Both the position numbers and the translations under genes were made by a program. Shown here piece after piece: positions 7,715 to 16,487 of a stretch of DNA of 64,000 nt. Location of the stretch: contig JBLIEU010000009.1 of NCBI GenBank assembly GCA_047633195.1, positions 1-64,000 on the forward strand. The letters are read 5' to 3'. The notes below the pieces were generated by a model. The model saw only the letters and a program-made list of their open reading frames with translations, had not been told where the DNA came from and made no database searches. The stretch's first letter is position 1, and each line of letters opens with the position of its first letter. This DNA is from JAKVAV01 sp047633195 (GTDB taxonomy: Bacteria; Bacteroidota; Bacteroidia; Flavobacteriales_D; Cryomorphaceae).

Positions 7715-10093
7715 ATGAAAATAGCACTTCTTTTTATTGCAGCGATTTTTATTACACAAGCAGGATTGGCTCATGGCGGATCGGTTTCGGGTATTGTCTC
7801 AAATGGTCAGAGTCCATTGGCCTTTTCGACTGTTGGTATACCGTATTTGGACAAGGGATCTGTTACCGATTCTAACGGCCAGTTTATTATTGATCACCTC
7901 AATCCGGGAACATATCAGCTTGCCGCAAGAGCGATGGGGTATACCTCAACGATCATCGAAATAAGCATCGAAGAGGGAAAAGGGTTGAAACTTGAGATTG
8001 TGCTTGAAAAGAATGAGATCAACCTCAATCAAGTTGTTATCACTGGCACGGGTTCTGAGATCCCGCTCTTTGAAGCTCCCATTATCGTAAGTCGGATAAA
8101 CCAAAAGGCTTTTGAGAATACTCAATCTTTAACGCTTGCCGAGGGATTGGCATTTTCGCCTGGATTAAGGCTCGAGAATAACTGCCAGAACTGTGGGTTT
8201 ACTCAATTGCGAATGAATGGCTTAGATGGTGCTTACTCACAAATATTAATCAACAGTCGTCCAATATTTTCTGCATTAACGGGTGTTTATGGATTGGATT
8301 TAATCCCGGCTAACATGATTGATCGGGTAGAAGTGGTGCGCGGTGGTGGCTCGGCGCTTTATGGTGGAAACGCAATTGCTGGAACAGTGAACATTATTAC
8401 AAAAGATCCATTAGACAACTCATTTCAAGTGGGTGTAAACCAGGCTTTCGTTGATATGGAGGCATCTGATAGAAGCATTACACTCAATGGCTCCATAGTG
8501 AGCGACGACTTAAATATGGGGCTCAATCTATACGGTTTTGATCGCAGCCGAGACTCTTGGGATGCAAACGATGATGAATTTTCGGAGATCACGCTTATTG
8601 AAAACTCCACCTTTGGGTTTGATGCCTTTTACAAGCCAACCGAGAATAGCCGTTTTGAGTTAAACGGCTTTGCGGTAAATGAGTACAGAAGAGGCGGGAA
8701 CAAGTTTGACTTGGAGCCGCACCAAACAGATATTACGGAGGAGTTAGATCACCGAATTATCGGTGGAGCATTGTCCTATGAGTTGTACTTTGACAACTAC
8801 CGTCAGAAGGTGTCGCTTTATACCTCGGCCCAGACTACCGACCGCAAGAGTTACTACGGAGGTGGGGGAAGAGTTTTGGCCTTTGGGGATAGCCTTACTG
8901 AATCCGACGTTTTGGCAATCAATGCTTATGGAAACTCCGATGATTTGTCTGCCGTGGGTGGAACTCGATATACGTTGGACATCAACTCACGTCTCGCTTT
9001 GTACGCTGGGTCTGAGTTTCAGTACAACTCAGTGGCAGATCGAATGCCCGGTTATGGCCGCTCGATAGTGCAGGAAGTAGGTGTATGGGGCTCCTTTGCT
9101 CAGCTGGAGATCAAGCCCTTAGAAAGGCTTAGTTTGCTCGTTGGAGGGCGCTACGACTTGGTTGACATCGATGGAGTCTACAGCTTTGGTGGAGATGAGT
9201 TTGTGAATGATCAAACCCTAGGAGTATTCGTGCCAAGGGCTTCGTTGATGTACGAGCTTTCTCAGACTTTAAAGTTTCGCGGTTCATATGCCCAAGGCTA
9301 TCGCGCACCGCAAGCCTTTGACGAAGACCTACACATTCAAACAGTCGGTGGAGCTGCTGTTTTTACCCAGCTTGATCCCGACTTGACTTCTGAAAGATCA
9401 AATAGTTTTACCGCATCGTTGAATCGGACAAAAACGACCGACGACTACCAGACCAGCTTCGTGATAGAAGGATTCTTGACCGATCTCATTGACCCTTTCA
9501 TTACTACAAACCAGACCGAGTTGCCAAACGGAGTGGCAGTCGTGACCAAGCGAAATGGATCAGGAGCGCGAGTAGCAGGGATAAATCTGGAAGCGAATGC
9601 AGCGATTAAAGACAGGTGGTTGATCAATGCGGGATTGACCATTCAGTCGGCTCAATATGACGAAGAGGAAACAATCTGGTCTCCCGAGGAGGTAACTGAT
9701 GCCAACGCAGACAGCATTGTGGCAACGGATCAAATACTGAGAACACCAGAACTCTACGGATACCTTTCGCTTACTTATCGCCCTACTCAACGATGGTCGC
9801 TGACGTATTCTGCCGTTTACACAGGTTCTATGGAAGCGGCTCATGTCATTGACCCCGAGACGGAGTATACCATCATCGAGGAGACACCTCAGTTCTTTGA
9901 AAGCAACATAAAGGTGGGATATACGCTTCCGCTGAATGGCAAAACCAACATTGAACTCTTTGCAGGAATGCAGAATATCTTCAATGCGTACCAAGATGAT
10001 TTTGACATTGGTGCCAATCGGGATGCTGGTTACATCTACGGGCCCAATCGTCCCAGGACGGTTTTCTTTGGAGTGAAGTGGGGAATGAATTAA
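7715..10093 (+). CDS. TonB-dependent outer-membrane receptor with CxxC plug
   Basis: 792-residue active transporter of the outer membrane. A signal peptide (MKIALLFIAAIFITQAGLAHG) is followed by a carboxypeptidase-regulatory-like domain (SVSGIVSNGQSPLAFSTVGI), the plug (residues ~110-230, with IDRVEVVRGGGSALYGGNAI) and a 22-strand-type barrel ending in FFGVKWGMN, a C-terminal aromatic-rich strand. The plug contains Cys157-Gln-Asn-Cys160, seen in a Bacteroidota receptor subgroup, which may bind metal or form a disulphide. The substrate is not identifiable. The upstream dyad suggests metal-responsive control. No SusD partner is present, so a glycan receptor is unlikely. Confidence 0.92.
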   Translation: MKIALLFIAAIFITQAGLAHGGSVSGIVSNGQSPLAFSTVGIPYLDKGSVTDSNGQFIIDHLNPGTYQLAARAMGYTSTIIEISIEEGKGLKLEIVLEKNEINLNQVVITGTGSEIPLFEAPIIVSRINQKAFENTQSLTLAEGLAFSPGLRLENNCQNCGFTQLRMNGLDGAYSQILINSRPIFSALTGVYGLDLIPANMIDRVEVVRGGGSALYGGNAIAGTVNIITKDPLDNSFQVGVNQAFVDMEASDRSITLNGSIVSDDLNMGLNLYGFDRSRDSWDANDDEFSEITLIENSTFGFDAFYKPTENSRFELNGFAVNEYRRGGNKFDLEPHQTDITEELDHRIIGGALSYELYFDNYRQKVSLYTSAQTTDRKSYYGGGGRVLAFGDSLTESDVLAINAYGNSDDLSAVGGTRYTLDINSRLALYAGSEFQYNSVADRMPGYGRSIVQEVGVWGSFAQLEIKPLERLSLLVGGRYDLVDIDGVYSFGGDEFVNDQTLGVFVPRASLMYELSQTLKFRGSYAQGYRAPQAFDEDLHIQTVGGAAVFTQLDPDLTSERSNSFTASLNRTKTTDDYQTSFVIEGFLTDLIDPFITTNQTELPNGVAVVTKRNGSGARVAGINLEANAAIKDRWLINAGLTIQSAQYDEEETIWSPEEVTDANADSIVATDQILRTPELYGYLSLTYRPTQRWSLTYSAVYTGSMEAAHVIDPETEYTIIEETPQFFESNIKVGYTLPLNGKTNIELFAGMQNIFNAYQDDFDIGANRDAGYIYGPNRPRTVFFGVKWGMN

Positions 10094-10126
10094 TACTCTA
10101 TAAATCAGTTATTAACTAGATTTTAC

Positions 10127-11470
10127 CTAAATCATAAAATGCAGTTGCATCAAATACATGCCTTTGAGCAATTCTTGATCGCCAACAGCATTCGGTCCAG
10201 TGGTGCCGCGGTAAATGGGACGGGTTTGGTACTCGAAGGTTAGCTTGACATTGTGGCCATGAACGAAGTAGGTGAGTCCAGCATCGAATCCCTGAAGCTG
10301 ATCGCCCAATCCGTCAAAATCGTGGATAGTGTAAGTTCCGAACGGCATTAGTTTGCCTCTCTCTCCAAGTGTTATCGGTAGGATGTACCCGAATTGGGTG
10401 TGAATGATTTGACCCGTTCCAATTGTAAATTGGCTTAAGCCCCCACCTTGCGGATAATCGGCTGTAAATTCGGTTGCCAACTCGTGACCGTCAACACCAG
10501 TGGTACTTCGCAAGAAATTCGGCCCCATGTCATAATTGTAATAAACAGCGTAGAGATTAATCAAGCTTCCGTCCGAGAGCGGGTAATCGATCATTAGGTC
10601 GACTCCGAGCTGCAAGCGTTCTTGCACTTGCCGATTGAGGTTATCGTCTAAGTAGGCAATGGAATTGGGGTGGTAGTGAAATCCTGCACCGATGGTGATG
10701 ATTTTTTTCTTTCCAAGTTGAGTCATGTGGTAGAAAGGGAACCAGCTTTCCTCTGTGTCGAGGAAACTCCAAGTGAAGTAACCGCTCAAGCTAAAGGATT
10801 CACTGCCATACTCTCCTGCTGTATTTCTAAGGGAGTCATTCTCTATTGCGTTGAAATTGTCAAAGTAAAAAGGTTTCCCAAAATTCATGCGGTAGCCTAG
10901 TTTTCCGACTTGGCCAGTCACCCATGTTCCGATGATCCTAGCGGCCAAATCGGTTCGGCCAATGTTAGGGTAGTTGAATGTGGGATGGTCGTGAACGTAG
11001 TTGAACTGAAAGGAGACATTGGTGTAGCGAGATATCCCCATCCAGTTGCTCAATCCAGCACCCACTCGTAGCTTCTTCCCGCTAAGGGCATACATCACAT
11101 TCAAATCGTGGAAGAAAATACGCTCGCCTCCACCGTCAAATCGCTCTGAGTTTGATCCGAATTGAGTGTAGAAGAAGACCTTATCGTCGAGTAGGGTATA
11201 AACCCGCAATCGATTCCTGCGCATCACCATGTCTGAAAACCAAGAGATAGGTTCACCATTAAACCCTAGCGTTCCAGGATTGGTGCGGGCGTGTCGGACC
11301 CAAAACTGCATGGCGTATTTGAAGCCGATTTTCGATTTTCCGTCGGGAGTCAGATTAAAGGTGATGCCCGATGTAAGTAGACTATCGATGAGGCTGGTCT
11401 TTTGCGGGCTTTGGGCACGCCCAAAAGCAATGATGGCCAGGAAGCAGATGGATAGAATTACTGATTTCAT
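10127..11470 (-). CDS. Phosphate-selective-type outer-membrane porin (OprP/OprO-like)
   Basis: Start set at the ATG at 11470, which gives a proper signal peptide (MKSVILSICFLAIIAFGRAQ); the longer frame to 11584 would put 38 unlikely residues before it. About 447 residues of alternating beta strands follow, with the porin O/P features FKYAMQFWVRHARTN, FYTQFG and a barrel end (KGMYLMQLHFMI). The upstream TauE/SafE gene ends 58 bp before this start on the same strand, suggesting co-transcription of an outer- and an inner-membrane transporter for an anion; the substrate is unknown. Confidence 0.8.
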   Translation of the reverse strand: MKSVILSICFLAIIAFGRAQSPQKTSLIDSLLTSGITFNLTPDGKSKIGFKYAMQFWVRHARTNPGTLGFNGEPISWFSDMVMRRNRLRVYTLLDDKVFFYTQFGSNSERFDGGGERIFFHDLNVMYALSGKKLRVGAGLSNWMGISRYTNVSFQFNYVHDHPTFNYPNIGRTDLAARIIGTWVTGQVGKLGYRMNFGKPFYFDNFNAIENDSLRNTAGEYGSESFSLSGYFTWSFLDTEESWFPFYHMTQLGKKKIITIGAGFHYHPNSIAYLDDNLNRQVQERLQLGVDLMIDYPLSDGSLINLYAVYYNYDMGPNFLRSTTGVDGHELATEFTADYPQGGGLSQFTIGTGQIIHTQFGYILPITLGERGKLMPFGTYTIHDFDGLGDQLQGFDAGLTYFVHGHNVKLTFEYQTRPIYRGTTGPNAVGDQELLKGMYLMQLHFMI

Positions 11471-11528
11471 GCGGCAAAGTTTGCACTCAAAAAGGTGAAA
11501 ACCTATGATATTTCTCAGGAAAGGAAAA

Positions 11529-12287
11529 TCAGAGGATATCAAACAAAGACAACAATGAAAGCGCAACGGCCAATACCAGCGCATAATATGCGTAGGTATT
11601 GATGTTGGGAAATTTTACCGCATATCTGGCGGTAATCCATCCTCCCGCCAGTTGGCCAATCCCAATGGTAGACCCATAAAGCCAGTGCACTTTTCCATCG
11701 AAAGCAAAGAAAATAATTGCAGGTATCGTATAAATGCCAATGGCAAGCACCTTGATGACATTTGCCTTGAGCAGGGGCATTCTGCCACCGATAACTGCAA
11801 TCGCCAAGAAGAAAATGCCCATTCCCAGTTGGATAAATCCACCATAAATACCGACACAAAAAAGGGATAAGTCGAGCAAGGGACGAGGCCACTTTGGTTT
11901 ATCTTCTTCGGGATGAATCCATCGCTTTGGCTTAATCAGCAAGACGAAAAACAAGGCTACTACCATGTACTTGAAGACATCCATGAATTGCTCGTTGCTG
12001 ATATTCAAAGCCAACGCAATTCCAATAAATGCCCCGAGCACCATTAAAAGGAGAGGTCGGGCTTGTTCTTTCCAGGTGAGGATCTTCGCCTTTTGGAAAG
12101 TCACCGAAGAAGAAATGGTCTGAAGAGCTACACCAATTCGATTGGTTCCATTGGCCACTCCGCCTGGCAATCCCAGTAATTCTGTGAGAATGGCAAGTGT
12201 AATGACAGAGCCGCTTCCAGCCAATGTGTTAATGACTCCTGCTACAAAGCCACCACCGATCGATATGGCGATTTCAATGGGTTCCAA
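11529..12287 (-). CDS. TauE/SafE family membrane permease
   Basis: 252 residues, about eight transmembrane helices in two related halves: GGGFVAGVINTLAGSGSVI near the N-terminus and CVGIYGGFIQLGMGIFFLAI at the start of the second half. These glycine-rich motifs are diagnostic of TauE/SafE (sulfite/sulfonate/organoanion exporters). TTG start. First gene of a likely pair with the porin. The transported anion cannot be told from the sequence. Confidence 0.9.
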   Translation of the reverse strand: MEPIEIAISIGGGFVAGVINTLAGSGSVITLAILTELLGLPGGVANGTNRIGVALQTISSSVTFQKAKILTWKEQARPLLLMVLGAFIGIALALNISNEQFMDVFKYMVVALFFVLLIKPKRWIHPEEDKPKWPRPLLDLSLFCVGIYGGFIQLGMGIFFLAIAVIGGRMPLLKANVIKVLAIGIYTIPAIIFFAFDGKVHWLYGSTIGIGQLAGGWITARYAVKFPNINTYAYYALVLAVALSLLSLFDIL

Positions 12288-12315
12288 ACTTTGGCGAAAG
12301 TAAGCAATCCCAGCG

Positions 12316-12684
12316 CTACATATTCACGTAAGCCTCTGCTGAAAGTGCCTCATAGACCTCATTCTTGTCGGGATGGATGGAGACCACACGTGCTTTCACT
12401 TTCACTTCTCTGTCCATTAGATTGGCTAGAGCTTTGTTTTCAGGAAATGGCCAGTACCCGAGCTTCCGTCCGCAGAAGTAAACAGCCACGGCAAAACGGT
12501 CGTACTTGTTGTTGGGTTCTCTTTTCAAGCTTAGTGGGTCACTATTGGTAATGGAGCGATAGGCCAGCGGGTAGTCGTAATAGGCGAGCCCTTTTACGAA
12601 AGAGCGATCCAAATAAAACGGATTTGAAAAATGACGGATGGGAAGCTGTGGAGTGGCTTGGTTTGAATGACGTGTAGCGATCAT
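12316..12684 (-). CDS. HIRAN-domain protein
   Basis: About 122 residues from the ATG at 12684. An in-frame TTG at 12702 exists, but it is part of a CACCTTTG sequence that looks like a degenerate -7 element, so the ATG is preferred. HIRAN signatures: GLAYYDYPLAYRSI, then LKREPNNKYDRFAVAVYFCG and KLGYWPFPENKALANLM. HIRAN domains bind DNA ends or are fused to helicases and nucleases; here the domain stands alone, as is common in Bacteroidota. Role unknown. It ends 28 bp upstream of the TauE/SafE start on the same strand. Confidence 0.8.
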   Translation of the reverse strand: MIATRHSNQATPQLPIRHFSNPFYLDRSFVKGLAYYDYPLAYRSITNSDPLSLKREPNNKYDRFAVAVYFCGRKLGYWPFPENKALANLMDREVKVKARVVSIHPDKNEVYEALSAEAYVNM

Positions 12685-12756
12685 ACCTTTGTTTTTCTTC
12701 AAAGGTGCATGCCTACAACGTAACCTATTTACGTTTAGAGGCCGTTTATAAAGCCC

Positions 12757-12860
12757 GCTATCTTCCTTACTCTTATTCTAAAATTCAGTCATTGACTGCA
12801 GTCAACTCCTTAATTTTAGAATCACGAGAGCGTCGCTATCGAACTTTCTAGCTCAGACTC
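12757..12860 (-). repeat. Imperfect palindromic repeat, copy A (3' of PBP1A)
   Basis: Read on the minus strand it begins GAGTCTGAGCTAGAAAG, continues TTCGATAGC and AAGGAGTTGACTGCAGTC, and aligns along about 105 bp with copy B at 15367-15472. It contains a perfect outer dyad ATTCTAAAATT/AATTTTAGAAT around the palindrome GACTGCAGTC, so it can fold into a long hairpin. It starts 12 bp after the PBP1A stop codon. Confidence 0.65.
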
Positions 12861-12872
12861 TATGGAAACACT

Positions 12873-15275
12873 CTACTTTTTCTTCTTTTTAAGCTTGTCC
12901 AAAAGACGGTTCATCCAGCCTTTTTTTTCTTCACTTTGATTATCGCCTTCGTTCTGTTTTTGTTCTTCTCTTGCTTTCTCTCTTAATTCACGTCGTTCTT
13001 CTCGTGAGTCATTGTCAAATAGGTTATCCAAGAAGTACTCTGTTCGATTTAGCACGAAGATGGGACAAATAAGTTCGAGCAAAACATCGGCATCCGTTTC
13101 AGGAAATCTAGTGCCTACCAGAGCTTTGGTAGCGGTTTTTGATTCTGATGATCTAATAAATTCACCGACAATCGGCAGTGCAGTGGCTGCACCTTGGCCA
13201 AGACGCGTAGACCGAAACCGCACCAAAGGCGACTGTCCACCAACCCAAGCGCCACAAACCATGTTGGGGGTAATGGACATAAACCATCCATCGGCGTTGT
13301 TTTGGGTTGTTCCCGTTTTTCCCCCAATGTCTGTCTTCACACCGAATACAGATCGTAAAGAACGAGCGGTTCCACTGTCGACAACCAATTCGAGCATCTC
13401 GCGCATGGTGGCGGCTACATCGTATTCCAGTACTTTTTCTCCTTTTCTAGGTTTTTCTTCAAAGAGATTTTTTCCGTCAGCTGTTTCAATCTTTAAGATG
13501 AAGTTGGGTTCTGCGAGCATACCTTCATTCGCGAAAGCGCTATAGGCAGGGACCATCTCTAGGAGCGACAAATCAGCAACTCCCAAAGCGATGGAAGGGA
13601 CATTCGGCAAGTCTGATTTTATTCCGAGGCGTCTAGCCAAACTTTTTACTGCATTGGGTCCTGTTTGGGCGATAAGCCTTGCTGCAACGGTATTGACCGA
13701 CTTGGCGAGTCCACCTTTCACGGTGTAGAATCCGCCGTATTCTCCTCCTGAGTTTTGCGGACTCCAATCGCCGTAGTTGCTGAAAATTATCGGCTCATTT
13801 TCGATGTAATCGCACGGCTTGATGCCTGCTTCCAGAGCCGTCGCGTACACAAATGGCTTGAAGGTAGACCCTACTTGTCGACGGCTGGTGATGTGATCAT
13901 AAGGAAAGTGGCCGAAATCTATTCCGCCTACATAGGCCAGGATATTTCCCGTTTTTGCGTTCATCGCCAAGAATCCCGCTTGCAGAATCATTTGATGGTA
14001 AGCGATAGAATCGAGCGGACTTATGGTTTTGGATTGGTAGCCATCCATTGTAAAGACGCGGAGTCTGACGGGAGTGTCGAATATTTCTTTGATCTCTTTT
14101 TCCGTTCGACCAGCATTGACGAGTCTTCTGTATCTCACCGATTTTTCGGCCTCATTCCAAAGAAAGCTCGCATCATTGCCCCAAGGCTTGCTGCTTTTCC
14201 AATGGGCGTCAAAATCAGCTTGAATTCTGGACATTTGTTTTTTCACCGCTGCCACAGCATTGGCCTGGAGCCTGGAATCAATTGAAACGGTAATTCTCAG
14301 TCCATCGCTGTATAGGTTGTAGGGATTGCCATCTCCTCGATCGGTGCCTTCTAGTAGCTCGGCGATTTTCGGTTTTAAGAAATCACGCAAGTAAGGAGCT
14401 GGACCGAATTGACCTTCCAGTCTTTGGTAGTCGACTTTTAGAGGCTCGGCCTGCAGCCGAATGAGCTCGTCGGGTGGGAGGGAACCTTCTCGTACCATCA
14501 AGGCGAGCACTGTATTTCGTCTTTCTTGAGAAGCTTCTGGGTAAAGACGCGGATTATAAGAGGTATTGGCTTTTAGCATACCCACTAAAGTGGCAGCTTC
14601 GATGAGTTCTAGGTCGTTTGGTGTTTTATTAAAATAGCGCTGAGCGGCGGCTTTGATGCCGAAAACATTCTCGCCGAAACTCACCGTATTTAAGTAAAGG
14701 GTGATGATCTCCTCTTTGGTATAGATCTCTTCGAGCTTCAGCGCTGTGATATTCTCCTTTAGCTTATTCACGGGTACGGAAAGCGCTCCGTGATCCTTGC
14801 GGCCAAAAAGGTTTTTGATGAGCTGTTGCGAAATGGTGCTTCCACCTCCGCCAGAGCGATCACCAAATATGATGGTTTTGATGACGACACGTGGAATACT
14901 GTAGAAATCGATCCCTTCATGTTCAAAGAAACGGCTGTCTTCGGTTGCGATCAGCGCATCAATTGCCGTTTGGGGAATTTCTCCAAAGCTAATACTAGAG
15001 CGGTTTTGAATGAAGTACTTCCCCAGAATTTTGCCGTCAGAGGAATAGATTTCACTGGCGTTGTCTTGTTGAATTCCAGTGAGATCTCCTTCTGAAGGTA
15101 GTGGCCCAAAAAGGCCGATGTATACCGCGCCAAAGAGTATGAAGAGCAAGAGCAAGACTCCCAATAGAGCGAAAAGACCAAATTTGATAATTCGCCTCTT
15201 CCAATTGGATTGAGTTTTGGGCTTCTTCTTTTTTGCTGGGGATTTTCGTGGCTTGGGAGCGGGTTTCTTGGCCAA
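12873..15275 (-). CDS. Bifunctional penicillin-binding protein 1A
   Basis: 800-residue inner-membrane peptidoglycan synthase. A Lys/Pro-rich cytoplasmic tail (to ~residue 27) precedes one membrane anchor (FGLFALLGVLLLLFILFGAV). The GT51 glycosyltransferase domain shows EDSRFFEHEGID and GGGSTISQQLIKNLF. The transpeptidase has SxxK as STFK (~468-471), SVN, and GGKTGTTQN (KTG ~651-653). The C-terminus is a charged Lys/Glu tail. TTG start. It follows the M23/LysM peptidase gene on the same strand and is bracketed by the two copies of an inverted repeat. Confidence 0.95.
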   Translation of the reverse strand: MAKKPAPKPRKSPAKKKKPKTQSNWKRRIIKFGLFALLGVLLLLFILFGAVYIGLFGPLPSEGDLTGIQQDNASEIYSSDGKILGKYFIQNRSSISFGEIPQTAIDALIATEDSRFFEHEGIDFYSIPRVVIKTIIFGDRSGGGGSTISQQLIKNLFGRKDHGALSVPVNKLKENITALKLEEIYTKEEIITLYLNTVSFGENVFGIKAAAQRYFNKTPNDLELIEAATLVGMLKANTSYNPRLYPEASQERRNTVLALMVREGSLPPDELIRLQAEPLKVDYQRLEGQFGPAPYLRDFLKPKIAELLEGTDRGDGNPYNLYSDGLRITVSIDSRLQANAVAAVKKQMSRIQADFDAHWKSSKPWGNDASFLWNEAEKSVRYRRLVNAGRTEKEIKEIFDTPVRLRVFTMDGYQSKTISPLDSIAYHQMILQAGFLAMNAKTGNILAYVGGIDFGHFPYDHITSRRQVGSTFKPFVYATALEAGIKPCDYIENEPIIFSNYGDWSPQNSGGEYGGFYTVKGGLAKSVNTVAARLIAQTGPNAVKSLARRLGIKSDLPNVPSIALGVADLSLLEMVPAYSAFANEGMLAEPNFILKIETADGKNLFEEKPRKGEKVLEYDVAATMREMLELVVDSGTARSLRSVFGVKTDIGGKTGTTQNNADGWFMSITPNMVCGAWVGGQSPLVRFRSTRLGQGAATALPIVGEFIRSSESKTATKALVGTRFPETDADVLLELICPIFVLNRTEYFLDNLFDNDSREERRELREKAREEQKQNEGDNQSEEKKGWMNRLLDKLKKKKK

Positions 15276-15366
15276 GGTTTATTGAGTCTGGATCATTCAG
15301 GAGAAATGGAACACAAGTATCGAACTTTTTGGACAGATATTATTTAGAATCTCCCCGTTTATTCGA

Positions 15367-15472
15367 GAGTCTAAAGTAGAAAGCTCGATAGCATCGCGTA
15401 TCTAGTTTTCAAAATGAAGGAATTGACTGCAGGCCAATTGCTGTATCTAAAACAAGTGGAGCGGAGATATGG
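15367..15472 (+). repeat. Imperfect palindromic repeat, copy B (3' of M23 peptidase)
   Basis: Read on the plus strand it begins GAGTCTAAAGTAGAAAG, continues CTCGATAGC and AAGGAATTGACTGCAG, and aligns with copy A in inverse orientation. Its own dyad is imperfect (AATTG..CAATT, GTTTT..AAAAC). It ends 11 bp from the stop of the M23 gene and fills most of the gap between that gene and PBP1A. Confidence 0.65.
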
Positions 15473-15483
15473 ATAGTGACTGT

Positions 15484-16350
15484 TTAATTGTAACGAAGCG
15501 TTTTTCCTATTCGCAAAGTAGTTGTACTTCTAATGCCGTTCAATTTGCAGATGGTTCCCACTGAAGTACTGTAGCGTCTGGCAATTCCCGAAAGGGTGTC
15601 GCCGCTACGAATTTTGTGGTATTTGCGCTGGCGCACTTCTACCAAGTATTCGAAATGCTCTTTATTTACCGCAAGTGTATTGTGGCAGAGGTAGCCTGTT
15701 TCCCATTCTATTAGTGAGTTGGGATCGATTGGTTCACCTTTGTAGCGGGCTTCGAAGTGCAAATGACTCCCAGTGCTTCGGCCTGTACTTCCACCAAGTC
15801 CTACTACGTCTCCTGCTTCTATTTTGTCGCCTTCTTTTACGTTGAGCTTTGAAAGGTGAGCGTATAAAGTCTCCAAACCATTTTGATGCCTTACAACGAC
15901 CACTTTGCCGTAATCACCATCGTATTGCGCAATTCTTACTACCCCTTCAAATGCCGATTTCACTTCGTCTCCTTTGTATAGCTTAATATCAACACCATAG
16001 TGGTAGCGGTATCGACGGTATCCAAAGTCGCTTGTTTTTCGTCCGGTGTATGGAGAAACAAAATCACAGCTATCCGGCGCAAGAACCAGAACCACCGTGT
16101 CCTTCATAAATCTCAAGTCATGTTTGTATGGGTGCACCCGTTCTGTATTCCAAGAGCAGTAAGTATCGTAAGAGGGGATGTGAAGTAAGGAGTCGTTAAT
16201 GTTCCAAGTTCCTGCCGCTTCAATTCTCGAGGTGGGCATCTTTCCATCGCGGAAAACATTGTAAAAGCCTTGATTTTCGGCAATGTGGTCTTGGGCCAAT
16301 CCGACAGTAGCAAAAGCAAAAAGGGTGACAACAGAAAATAATAGCTTCAT
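15484..16350 (-). CDS. M23 family peptidase with C-terminal LysM domain
   Basis: 288 residues with a signal peptide (MKLLFSVVTLFAFATVGLAQ). The M23 LytM fold shows HYGVDIKLYKGDEV (zinc His and Asp), YAHLSKLNVKEGDKIEAGD and SHLHFEARYKGEPIDP (HxH zinc ligand). A LysM repeat follows (KIRSGDTLSGIARRYSTSV). Expected to cleave peptidoglycan cross-links in the periplasm, or to regulate cell-wall hydrolysis. The ATG at 16350 lies 5 nt after a TATTTTTG element, so its leader is also very short. Confidence 0.92.
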   Translation of the reverse strand: MKLLFSVVTLFAFATVGLAQDHIAENQGFYNVFRDGKMPTSRIEAAGTWNINDSLLHIPSYDTYCSWNTERVHPYKHDLRFMKDTVVLVLAPDSCDFVSPYTGRKTSDFGYRRYRYHYGVDIKLYKGDEVKSAFEGVVRIAQYDGDYGKVVVVRHQNGLETLYAHLSKLNVKEGDKIEAGDVVGLGGSTGRSTGSHLHFEARYKGEPIDPNSLIEWETGYLCHNTLAVNKEHFEYLVEVRQRKYHKIRSGDTLSGIARRYSTSVGTICKLNGIRSTTTLRIGKTLRYN

Positions 16351-16487
16351 AGGGGCAAAAATATTCAGGCTCCTATTGCAAAAAGAGAGTCAGATAAAAA
16401 GATGCTGACATACTGGTTTTAATTGCAACAGAAAAAAAAGGAGGACTCTAACATTTGTTATTTCAATACGACGAAAAGAAGCATTTG

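Noticed and set aside
7620..7715. Cobalamin or other riboswitch ahead of the TonB receptor
   Set aside because: The transcript leader after the -7 element is only about 20 nt, too short for any known riboswitch.
13012..13545. 177-codon open frame antisense to PBP1A
   Set aside because: It lies fully inside the PBP1A gene, whose motifs are complete; the antisense translation has no domain character. Similar antisense frames inside rho, uvrA and others were rejected for the same reason.
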